Assembly (NCBI GenBank): GCA_034716415.1
Contig: JAYEJB010000010.1
Location: 1-5,447 of the forward strand
DNA from: JAYEJB01 sp034716415
GTDB taxonomy: Bacteria > Patescibacteriota > Patescibacteriia > SG8-24
DNA: 5,447 nt
Reading direction: 5' to 3'
Shown: positions 1 through 4,937 of the stretch, in pieces
Layout: each line of letters begins with the position of its first letter
How positions within the stretch are numbered: position 1 is the stretch's first letter
The notes under the pieces: model-generated
Seen by the model: only the letters and a program-made list of their open reading frames with translations
What the model was told of the DNA's origin: nothing
Databases searched by the model: none
Program-made: the position numbers and the translations under genes

Positions 1-18
1 GCGGGGATAGCGGGGATA
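1..18. repeat. Tandem 9-nt repeat (GCGGGGATA x2) at left edge
   Basis: Two perfect copies of GCGGGGATA (1-9 and 10-18) run into the hairpin at 14-56. They contain the reverse complement of the CCCCGCTA core used at 78-166, so the hairpin is flanked by inversely oriented cores. The array may continue left of the window. The matching place in the second array (2361-2378) has another 9-nt tandem unit, GCGGGAGAA x2. Confidence 0.7.
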
Positions 19-56
19 GCGAAAAGATTGCGCTTAGCGCAATCTTTTCGCTATCC
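14..56. terminator. Perfect 20-bp stem hairpin, probable bidirectional terminator
   Basis: Positions 14-33 are the exact reverse complement of 37-56, with a 3-nt TTA loop. The stem carries GAAAAG on one side and CTTTTC on the other, so both strands read A-tract, stem, T-tract. The plus strand continues into a T-rich stretch (57-77). On the minus strand the hairpin lies about 110 bp beyond the glycosyltransferase stop, so it could end that transcript as well as one entering from the left. The stem is much longer than a minimal intrinsic terminator needs. Termination is an inference; the symmetry is seen directly. Confidence 0.7.
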
Positions 57-77
57 ATCTCTTATTTATCTTTCTTT

Positions 78-166
78 CCCCGCTAGTCCGCGAAGCGGAC
101 GATCCCCGCTAGCGACCGAAGGTCGTGGTCCCCGCTAGTCCGGCGAATGCCGGACGATCCCCGCTA
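78..166. repeat. Modular array: CCCCGCTAG cores alternating with GAA-loop palindromes
   Basis: Four cores occur at 78-86, 104-112, 130-138 and 159-166 (the last truncated to CCCCGCTA), spaced 26, 26 and 29 nt. Between them lie three different perfect palindromes: GTCCGC-GAA-GCGGAC (86-100), CGACC-GAA-GGTCG (113-125) and GTCCGGC-GAAT-GCCGGAC (138-155), joined to the next core by GAT, TGGT and GAT. The last core overlaps the TAG stop of the glycosyltransferase. Modules with the same core and two of the same palindrome types recur at 2434-2551 in another order. No protein-coding reading seems likely. Function is unknown; 3'-end processing, termination or a DNA signal word are possibilities. Confidence 0.8.
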
Positions 167-916
167 TTTCCGCTTCTTCCTTCTCAAACTCAACCAGCGC
201 ACTTTCGGCTTGCCGGACTCGTCGTAACCGAAGCGATATTTGAACAGATCGGTCTTGATCTTGCCTTTGGTGCGCATGTACGCCTCAGCGGCCAAGTACT
301 TCACCGCGGTCTTGAAGCGCCCATCCTTGTCGAGCCGGCGCACGGAGACCGGAATCTTGTGGCTCTTCAGGATGCCGAACTTGCCTTTCTTGGATGCGCG
401 TTCCACATAGTCGTGGTCTTCCGCGAGCACGATCTCCGGATCGAAGCCGTCAATGGCATTATGCACGATGCGTCTGGCGAAAATACAGAAGCCCGGCGCG
501 TGCGGTTTGGTCGCCGCGGTCACCCACATGAAATAGTTGAACGCCTCATGCATGACATGGTCAACTTTCTTGTCTGACATCGGCTGGACCATGCAGGTCG
601 CCACACCGAGCTTCTTCTTGCGGAACTCGGCGATCGTATCTTCGATGAAGCGCGGGTCGGGCAGGATGACGTCCGAGTCCAGGAAAAGCAGGATGTCTCC
701 CTTGGCGGCCGCGGCTCCGGCGTTACGACCTTCGGATGGTATGCCGCCGTCAACGACTCGAGCACCGAAACTCGTTGCGATCTCACGCGTCTTATCCTTC
801 GACCTGTTGTCCGCGATGATGACTTCAAAATTCTCTGACGTCTGCGCGACGAGCGAGCGCAGAAGATACGGGAGATACTTCTCCTCGTTATAGGTGGGAA
901 TGATGACTGATAGCAT
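164..916 (-). CDS. Family 2 glycosyltransferase (GT-A fold)
   Basis: Predicted to transfer a sugar from a nucleotide-activated donor onto a cell-envelope glycan or lipid carrier on the cytoplasmic side; donor and acceptor cannot be read from sequence. From ATG at 916 the protein is 250 aa and opens with the classic GT2 N-terminus MLSVIIPTYNEE. It then has VIIADNRSKD (residues 33-42), GRNAG (63-67), the metal-binding DXD in FLDSD (D80 and D82), and an AEDHDY segment (165-170) fitting the acceptor/catalytic-base region. No membrane helix is evident and the C-terminus is very basic (SLRRKKRK). A TTG 18 nt upstream would add MLLSLH, but ATG 916 fits the family start better; neither has a visible Shine-Dalgarno site. 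The gene is divergent from the methyltransferase. Its TAG stop falls inside the repeat core at 159-166. Family assignment is firm, specific role unknown. Confidence 0.9.
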   Translation of the reverse strand: MLSVIIPTYNEEKYLPYLLRSLVAQTSENFEVIIADNRSKDKTREIATSFGARVVDGGIPSEGRNAGAAAAKGDILLFLDSDVILPDPRFIEDTIAEFRKKKLGVATCMVQPMSDKKVDHVMHEAFNYFMWVTAATKPHAPGFCIFARRIVHNAIDGFDPEIVLAEDHDYVERASKKGKFGILKSHKIPVSVRRLDKDGRFKTAVKYLAAEAYMRTKGKIKTDLFKYRFGYDESGKPKVRWLSLRRKKRK

Positions 917-1018
917 ATGGAGTGATAGTAGCAAGAAAGTGAGAGAGTGAGAAAACTAAGAACCTCCTCCCCTTCTCCCCTAGACCATATCTCCCATATC
1001 GGATAACCTGACCGCGCT
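917..1018. promoter_or_regulatory. Divergent spacer with candidate promoters
   Basis: This spacer must hold the start signals of both divergent genes. For the minus gene, TTCTCA, a 17-nt gap and TACTAT (926-931) is a 4/6 plus 4/6 match ending 9 nt before the ATG, so the transcript would be nearly leaderless. For the plus gene only a weak -10-like GATAAC (1002-1007) is seen. A direct repeat CCATATC occurs at 985-991 and 994-1000, period 9. A purine-rich run of GAGAG type occupies 935-952. There is no Shine-Dalgarno site for either gene. Individual element calls are weak. Confidence 0.3.
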
Positions 1019-2344
1019 ATGAAATACGGTGAAAAGAAGACCATCGAGATCAATTCCGTGGACCGCAAGGGGCGGGGTTGTGGAGAGGTGAACGAACGTC
1101 CGGCGTGCGTATACTTTACGATACCCGGCGAGACGGTCGAGGGGTCGTTCGTCGGTCGGAAGAAAGGCTTCAAGAAATTCGAACTGGATGAGCTGATTAC
1201 CCCGTCGCCGCACCGCGTCGAACCCGAATGCCCGCATGCCGGAACGTGCGGCGGTTGCGCCTGGCAACATATCGACTACGCGCACCAACTCGAACTGAAA
1301 CTCGGCCTCATCAATGAAACGCTCGAAGCCGGGGGTATCGAACGGTTGGAATCGATTGAACCCTGCCCGCAAAAATTCCACTACCGCAATCGCATGGACT
1401 ACTGCGTCGGTCCGGAAGGTCAGGTCGGACTGAAGGAGCCGGGGCGCTGGAACAGTTACGTCGACCTGGAGACCTGCATGCTGTTGTCGCCGCGGGCGGT
1501 CGAAGTCCTGCGTGAATTCAAGAATTGGATACGCGAGAACCGCATCGAACCGTGGAACGTGTTCAAGCGCGCCGGATACGTACGCTACATCGTCATCCGC
1601 GAAGGCAAGAACACCAAGGAGCGCATGGTCACGATCGTTACGGCAAAGGGTGACCTGCCCGCGAGGGACGACCTGGTGCATCGACTGGCGCCGCTCACGA
1701 CAACTCTCTACCACGGCATCAATCCGGAGATAACCGACTTGTCGATCTCATCGAAGCTCGAGCTTCTGCACGGTGAACAATCCCTGACCGAATCGGTACT
1801 CGGCTGGAAGTTCGCCATCCACCCGAACGCGTTCTTCCAGACGAACACGGTGATGGCGGAAAAACTACTGGCGAAGGTTTCGAATTATGTGGCGAATATC
1901 GGCGCGCGCATATTACTGGACCTCTATTGTGGCGTGGGTTTCTTCAGCATCGGGGTCGCGGACGCGGTCGGCAAGGTCATCGGCATCGAGCTCGACGACC
2001 AGGCGATCGCCTCCGCCAAGCGCAACGCCCACATGAACGGCATCGCCAACGCGACTTTCACCACTGCGGCGGCCGAAAGCCTGATCTGGAAAGACGAAAA
2101 GCCGGATGTCGTCATCATCGATCCGCCGCGCGCCGGCCTGCACCCGAAAGTCGTATCGACCCTGCTTGAGGAACAACCGCCTTATATCATATATGTATCC
2201 TGTAACTACGTAAGTTTCGCGCGGGACTTCGCGACACTCAAGGAAATCTACGACATCAAGGAACTCTCCGCGTTCGACCTGTTCCCCCACTCCCCGCATG
2301 CGGAGACGGTCGCGCTGCTGAAACGCAGGACAGAGCGGGGGTAG
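1019..2344 (+). CDS. rlmD: 23S rRNA (uracil-C5) methyltransferase, RlmD/TrmA family
   Basis: SAM-dependent enzyme making 5-methyluridine in rRNA, most likely at the RlmD site of 23S rRNA. At 441 aa it is close to the usual length (E. coli RlmD is about 433). An N-terminal TRAM domain (about 4-60) is followed by the 4Fe-4S ligands C71, C77, C80 and C153, typical of the RlmD branch and not of TrmA. The Rossmann methyltransferase domain has FFQ (Q274), DLYCGVG (301-307), E324 in GIELD, DPPRAG (368-373), the nucleophile C395 in YVSCN and the general base E429 in HAET. All catalytic residues are present, so it should be active. The ATG at 1019 directly precedes the TRAM domain but has no Shine-Dalgarno site. 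Its last codons (AGCGGGGG then TAG) merge into the repeat array that follows. RlmCD-type dual specificity cannot be excluded. Confidence 0.92.
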   Translation: MKYGEKKTIEINSVDRKGRGCGEVNERPACVYFTIPGETVEGSFVGRKKGFKKFELDELITPSPHRVEPECPHAGTCGGCAWQHIDYAHQLELKLGLINETLEAGGIERLESIEPCPQKFHYRNRMDYCVGPEGQVGLKEPGRWNSYVDLETCMLLSPRAVEVLREFKNWIRENRIEPWNVFKRAGYVRYIVIREGKNTKERMVTIVTAKGDLPARDDLVHRLAPLTTTLYHGINPEITDLSISSKLELLHGEQSLTESVLGWKFAIHPNAFFQTNTVMAEKLLAKVSNYVANIGARILLDLYCGVGFFSIGVADAVGKVIGIELDDQAIASAKRNAHMNGIANATFTTAAAESLIWKDEKPDVVIIDPPRAGLHPKVVSTLLEEQPPYIIYVSCNYVSFARDFATLKEIYDIKELSAFDLFPHSPHAETVALLKRRTERG

Positions 2345-2384
2345 CTCGCTTCGCTCACTAGCGGGAGAAGCGGGAGAAGCGGGG

Positions 2385-2427
2385 ATAGAAATGAAAGACC
2401 GCGCTATGCACGGTCTTTCATTTCTAT
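2385..2427. terminator. Perfect 17-bp stem hairpin, probable bidirectional terminator
   Basis: Positions 2385-2401 pair perfectly with 2411-2427 around a 9-nt loop (CGCTATGCA). The arms carry AAATGAAAG and CTTTCATTT, giving A-rich and T-rich flanks on both strands. The hairpin starts 40 bp after the methyltransferase stop and is flanked by GCGGGG and CCCCGC, which can extend the stem across a small internal loop. Its place in the array equals that of the 14-56 hairpin, yet the stem sequence is unrelated. Termination is inferred. Confidence 0.7.
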
Positions 2428-2441
2428 ATCTCTCCCCGCTA

Positions 2442-2480
2442 GTCCGGCGCCGTGCCCGGCGGATGCCGGGGATGCCGGAC
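2442..2480. repeat. Palindrome nested within a palindrome
   Basis: GTCCGGC (2442-2448) pairs with GCCGGAC (2474-2480), the same arms as at 138-155. Here the GAAT loop is replaced by a longer insert that itself contains CCCGGC-GGAT-GCCGGG (2455-2470). It looks like an expanded version of the simple module in the first array. Confidence 0.65.
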
Positions 2481-2563
2481 AATCCTCGCTAACGGCCGAA
2501 GGTCGTGGTTCCCGCTCTTCCCGCTAGTGAGCGAAGCGAGCCATCCCCGCTCCCCCACAAATG

Positions 2564-2594
2564 TAAGACCCCTCCATCAAATGAAGGGGTCTTA
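2564..2594 (-). terminator. Terminator-like hairpin after the 64-aa gene
   Basis: TAAGACCCCT (2564-2573) pairs perfectly with AGGGGTCTTA (2585-2594) around an 11-nt loop. On the minus strand it begins 5 nt beyond the TAG of the small gene, the expected place for its terminator, followed by a weak T-containing tail (ACATTTGT). The plus strand has no T-tract after the stem, so minus-strand use is favoured. Confidence 0.6.
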
Positions 2595-2598
2595 AAGA

Positions 2599-2793
2599 CT
2601 AGTGCAAAAGGGGTGGTGCGGTCTCACTGCGTGAAACCTCCACCTTGTGCCGATCCCTGACAGCTTTCAGGAACTCTGGGTCCCACGGGGCCCGCGTTCC
2701 ACACCTCGCGATGGCAGACCTCCTATCGTATTCAAGTATTCCTCTCTCGATTTCACGCCTCAGTCGGTTGGCGGGACGTCGGTTGTTCGGCAT
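2599..2793 (-). CDS. Unrecognised 64-aa arginine-rich protein
   Basis: I do not recognise a family. The 64-aa product is strongly basic, with 13 arginines, a single cysteine (residue 31), and an N-terminal half (RREIERGILEYDRRSAI, residues 12-28) that could form an amphipathic helix. There is no signal peptide or membrane segment. The case that it is a real gene rests on its signals: ATG at 2793, a consensus Shine-Dalgarno GGGAGGT 7 nt upstream (2801-2807), a sigma70 promoter (TTGACT-18-TAGAAT) about 57 nt before the start, and a hairpin just after the TAG stop. It stands alone between the repeat array and a MITE-like element in the rlmD-era spacer, so it may be accessory or recently acquired. 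A nucleic-acid-binding role would fit the charge but is only a guess. Confidence 0.65.
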   Translation of the reverse strand: MPNNRRPANRLRREIERGILEYDRRSAIARCGTRAPWDPEFLKAVRDRHKVEVSRSETAPPLLH

Positions 2794-2800
2794 TATGTAT

Positions 2801-2807
2801 ACCTCCC
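2801..2807 (-). promoter_or_regulatory. Strong Shine-Dalgarno site of the 64-aa gene
   Basis: The minus strand reads GGGAGGT, then 7 nt, then ATG at 2793. This fixes the start codon. It contrasts with the four conserved genes here, none of which has a comparable site. Confidence 0.75.
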
Positions 2808-2857
2808 AATTTCTTCCGCTAGGCTTAGCCGTAATGATTGCGCCAGCGGATATGGAA

Positions 2858-2887
2858 ATTCTACCCGTCAGTCGCCCGCCGAGTCAA
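2858..2887 (-). promoter_or_regulatory. Sigma70-type promoter of the 64-aa gene
   Basis: On the minus strand TTGACT (2882-2887, 5/6) is followed by an 18-nt gap and TAGAAT (2858-2863, 5/6). Transcription would start near 2851, giving a 5' leader of roughly 57 nt. The -35 box lies 13 bp from the terminal inverted repeat of the MITE-like element at 2901. Confidence 0.65.
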
Positions 2888-2900
2888 TGGACACTCCAGA

Positions 2901-3037
2901 ACTGTCGCAAAACTTCCTTTTTTGTCATTGCAAGGCCGAAGGCCGAAGCAATCCCAGCGGCTCTGGTTCAAGCCGTCGGGATTGCCGCGGTCGCCTACGG
3001 GCTCCCTCGCAATGACAGGGGACGGTTTTGCGACAGT
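2901..3037. mobile_element. MITE-like element with nested inverted repeats
   Basis: The outermost arms ACTGTCGCAAAAC (2901-2913) and GTTTTGCGACAGT (3025-3037) are perfect 13-bp inverted repeats. Inside, TGTCATTGCAAGG (from 2923) pairs with CCTCGCAATGACA (to 3017) with one mismatch. Innermost, GCAATCCC at 2948 with its GCGGCT extension pairs with 2971-2985 (13 of 15) around an 8-nt loop. The arms between are related but diverged. TGTCATTGCGAGG..GCAATCCC palindromes are a widespread kind of dispersed bacterial repeat. There is no transposase inside, so it would be non-autonomous. I see no clear target duplication. It lies 60 bp before the era start, between era and the divergent 64-aa gene. Confidence 0.7.
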
Positions 3038-3097
3038 CTCTCACCGGCAAGACTGGAAAAAAGGGGCGCGTTGCTGTAAGCTATCCGAACGATAAAT

Positions 3098-3961
3098 ATG
3101 CCCGAAGAAAAGAAGAAAAAGGCGGGTTTCGCGGTGCTGGTGGGACGTTCGAACGTCGGTAAGTCGACGCTCATGAACGCGCTCGTCGGCACGAAGGTCG
3201 CCATAACCACACGCAAACCACAGACCACCCGGCACGCCATCCAGGGGGTGATTCATGATCCGCGCGGACAAGTGGTCATGGTGGACACTCCTGGCATTTT
3301 CAAACGGGTACCGGACATCTTGACGGCGAAGCTGAACGAGACGGCGCGGCGATCGCTCGAAGACATCGACATCGTCGTATATGTCGTCGATCCAACGCGC
3401 CATGTCGGCGAAGAGGAAAATATCGTACACGAAATGGTCCGGGTATTCGACGGACCGAAAATCATGGTCATCAACAAGAGTGACGCCAAAGGCAGGTACA
3501 TCGAAGAGTACCGCATGTGGGAAGACGAGTTCGACGTCGTGCTGGAGATATCGGCGCTCAAGGGACACAACCTCAAGGCGCTCACCGACGAATTGTTCGA
3601 GATGGCTCCGGAAGGTGATCCGATGTACCCCGAAGACACATTGACCAACCTGGACCGTGACTTCCGCATCGCCGAACTGATCCGCGAGAAAATATTCATG
3701 CACATGCGCGAGGAGGTTCCGTACAGCATCACCGTGGAAGTCGACGAGGTCTCGGAGCGGGAGAACGGCATGCTTTACATCAGGGCCCGGATTCTCACGA
3801 ATGCACCCCGGTATAAAAAGATAATCATCGGTAGCGGCGGGCGTAACATCAAGAATTTCGGACAGGCGGTCAGGAAAGAGATCGAGATAGTGACCGGACG
3901 CAAGGTCTTCCTGGAGCTGGAGGTCGAAGTCGAAGAGCGCTGGCAGGAACGGTTCGAGTAG
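3098..3961 (+). CDS. era: GTPase Era
   Basis: Essential ribosome-assembly GTPase that binds the 3' end of 16S rRNA during 30S maturation. The 287-aa protein shows every G motif: G1 GRSNVGKS (16-23), G2 within PQTTR (41-45), G3 DTPG (63-66), G4 NKSD (126-129) and G5 SALKG (152-156). A C-terminal KH domain follows, with GSGGRNIK (245-252) as its RNA-binding loop and a FLELEVEVEERW ending typical of Era. It is slightly shorter than E. coli Era (301 aa) with nothing missing. A short lysine-rich head (EEKKKK) precedes the G domain. ATG at 3098 is the natural start but has no Shine-Dalgarno site, the upstream bases being CCGAACGATAAAT. The MITE-like element ends 60 bp upstream; I found no convincing promoter in 3038-3097. 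The next gene follows 60 nt downstream with its own promoter. Confidence 0.97.
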   Translation: MPEEKKKKAGFAVLVGRSNVGKSTLMNALVGTKVAITTRKPQTTRHAIQGVIHDPRGQVVMVDTPGIFKRVPDILTAKLNETARRSLEDIDIVVYVVDPTRHVGEEENIVHEMVRVFDGPKIMVINKSDAKGRYIEEYRMWEDEFDVVLEISALKGHNLKALTDELFEMAPEGDPMYPEDTLTNLDRDFRIAELIREKIFMHMREEVPYSITVEVDEVSERENGMLYIRARILTNAPRYKKIIIGSGGRNIKNFGQAVRKEIEIVTGRKVFLELEVEVEERWQERFE

Positions 3962-3970
3962 GCTTCGCCG

Positions 3971-3993
3971 CACGGCAGGCGCCGTGATATAAT
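3971..3993 (+). promoter_or_regulatory. Extended -10 promoter overlapping a dyad, upstream of LOG gene
   Basis: TGATATAAT (3985-3993) is a perfect extended -10 (TGnTATAAT); the -35 region is poor, as expected for this class. Transcription would start near 4000, about 20 nt before the ATG at 4022. The dyad CACGGC-AGGC-GCCGTG (3971-3986) shares its last two bases with the TG element. It could be a repressor site or part of a weak era terminator, though no T-tract follows it. Confidence 0.65.
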
Positions 3994-4021
3994 CACCCCA
4001 GTATACAATAAAAAGAAGAAT

Positions 4022-4765
4022 ATGGAAGATGAAGCGAATGGAAAACCGAAAGACATAGCCGGCCCGATCTTGGGCGCGGCAGATTTCGGGGAGAACGGCG
4101 GTGACATGCGGATCCCGAGCTGGTATCCGGACTTTCGGTCCGTCCCGAGTTGGCGGATATTCCGCATCATGGCCGAGTTCATCGAGGGTTTCGAATTCCT
4201 GGCGGACTTCAAGAAAGAGGTGACGTTCTTCGGCTCGGCACGCACCCCGGAAGGCAACCACCACTATGAAGAGGCGCGGAAACTCGGTCGACTGCTCGGT
4301 GAGGCCGGTTTCACTATCATCACCGGCGGCGGTCCGGGCATCATGGAAGCCGGCAACCGCGGCGCGACCGAAGCGGGCGCGGAATCGATCGGACTGAACA
4401 TCCAGCTACCGAGGGAACAGCGCACCAACCCGTACGTGAAACGCGGCAAGGGTTTCTACTATTTCTTCACCCGCAAGGTGATGCTGTCCGCGTCGGCGCA
4501 GGCCTACGTCTTCTTCCCCGGCGGATTCGGCACGATGGACGAACTGGCCGAGATGCTGATGCTCATCCAGACCGGCAAGATGTCACCGATTCCGATTGTC
4601 CTCATCGGCAAGGAGTATTGGGAAGGACTGACCAAATGGGTGGTAGAAAACATGCTGACGAACGGCTATATCGAAGAGAAGGATCTGGGCTTGTTCAAGG
4701 TCGTCGAAACCGCCGAGGAGGCATTCGAGATAATCAAGGATTCCCCGGAACGACCGTTTTTCTAG
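4022..4765 (+). CDS. LOG-family Rossmann-fold protein (TIGR00730-like)
   Basis: Members of this family (often mislabelled lysine decarboxylase) include phosphoribohydrolases that release the base from nucleoside 5'-monophosphates, such as LOG cytokinin-activating enzymes and the nucleosidase PpnN. This 247-aa protein shows FFGSAR (69-74), the glycine-rich GGGPGIMEAGNRGA (102-115), the RK pair R151-K152 and the signature PGGFGTMDE (166-174), whose glutamate and the arginine are the expected active-site residues. A 65-residue N-terminal extension precedes the Rossmann core; it is longer than in minimal LOG proteins and contains an aromatic IPSWYPDF segment. ATG at 4022 is supported by the extended -10 at 3985-3993; the RBS is weak (AAGAAG). 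A factor-independent terminator follows the stop. The physiological substrate cannot be read from sequence. Confidence 0.88.
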   Translation: MEDEANGKPKDIAGPILGAADFGENGGDMRIPSWYPDFRSVPSWRIFRIMAEFIEGFEFLADFKKEVTFFGSARTPEGNHHYEEARKLGRLLGEAGFTIITGGGPGIMEAGNRGATEAGAESIGLNIQLPREQRTNPYVKRGKGFYYFFTRKVMLSASAQAYVFFPGGFGTMDELAEMLMLIQTGKMSPIPIVLIGKEYWEGLTKWVVENMLTNGYIEEKDLGLFKVVETAEEAFEIIKDSPERPFF

Positions 4766-4774
4766 AAATATCGA

Positions 4775-4807
4775 AAAGACCGCCCTGCAAGGGGCGGCTT
4801 TTTGTTT
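4775..4807 (+). terminator. Intrinsic terminator of the LOG-family gene
   Basis: CCGCCC (4780-4785) pairs with GGGCGG (4792-4797) around a 6-nt loop. It is extended across one A/C mismatch by the preceding A-run and the following T-run. The T-tract TTTTTGTTT (4799-4807) follows directly. It starts 10 nt after the TAG stop. Confidence 0.85.
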
Positions 4808-4834
4808 CATGATGAAGACTCCCCAGGCTGAAGC

Positions 4835-4854
4835 CCTGCCTGTCGGCAGGCAGG
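4835..4854. repeat. Perfect 8-bp palindrome between converging terminators
   Basis: CCTGCCTG (4835-4842), loop TCGG, then CAGGCAGG (4847-4854). It lacks a T-tract and is not needed to end either flanking gene. From memory, similar CCTGCCTG/CAGGCAGG palindromes are common in Patescibacteria spacers; that is recollection, not a search result. Confidence 0.6.
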
Positions 4855-4878
4855 CCGTGGTTTTCTGCGAAGGCGGAT

Positions 4879-4925
4879 AAAAAAGACCGCCCGCCCCACG
4901 AACGTTTCTGCTCTGGGGCGGACGG
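4879..4925 (-). terminator. Intrinsic terminator of the 106-aa gene
   Basis: On the minus strand CCGTCCGCCCCA (4914-4925) pairs over 12 bp, with one T-G wobble, with TGGGGCGGGCGG (4887-4898). The loop is 15 nt, and TC plus six Ts (4879-4884) follow. It begins 12 nt after the TGA stop. Strong and clearly oriented. Confidence 0.85.
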
Positions 4926-4937
4926 AGAGGGGTCTGT

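Larger units (their letters stand above)
2344..2551. repeat. Second modular array with 31-nt inverted arms
   Basis: Positions 2344-2374 and 2511-2541 are reverse complements at 29 of 31 positions; the only difference is a TC/CT swap. The arms enclose the 2385-2427 hairpin and a run of core-palindrome modules: a core at 2434-2442, a nested palindrome at 2442-2480, a degenerate core CCTCGCTAA (2484-2492), CGGCC-GAA-GGTCG (2493-2505) with the TGGT linker, and a core CCCGCTAG at 2520-2527. A final partial core is at 2544-2551. Inverse cores lie at 2358-2365 and 2378-2384, the latter after a GCGGGAGAA tandem (2361-2378). The whole 200 bp can fold as one branched hairpin beginning at the rlmD-like stop codon. 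Core and modules match the array at 78-166. Confidence 0.8.

Noticed and set aside
78..166. CRISPR array
   Set aside because: The repeat is only 9 nt, the spacers are themselves palindromic and are re-used in another array, and no cas gene is present.
980..1714. 244-codon minus-strand frame inside the methyltransferase
   Set aside because: Fully antisense to a gene with all catalytic motifs; no domain of its own is visible.
2613..2630. GTGAGACCGC shared by the 64-aa gene (minus strand) and the IS end near 5384 (plus strand)
   Set aside because: A 10-nt match with no extension on either side; chance is the simplest explanation.
2645..3079. 144-codon plus-strand frame over the rlmD-era spacer
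   Set aside because: Its second half is a translation of the MITE-like palindrome (VIARPKAEAIP...LPRNDR style), a known false-ORF pattern. It also overlaps the better supported 64-aa gene and its promoter.
3041..4264. 407-codon open frame on the minus strand across era and the LOG gene start
   Set aside because: It is antisense to two clear families, has low-complexity D/F/R-rich composition typical of a shadow frame, and lacks an RBS and recognisable motifs.
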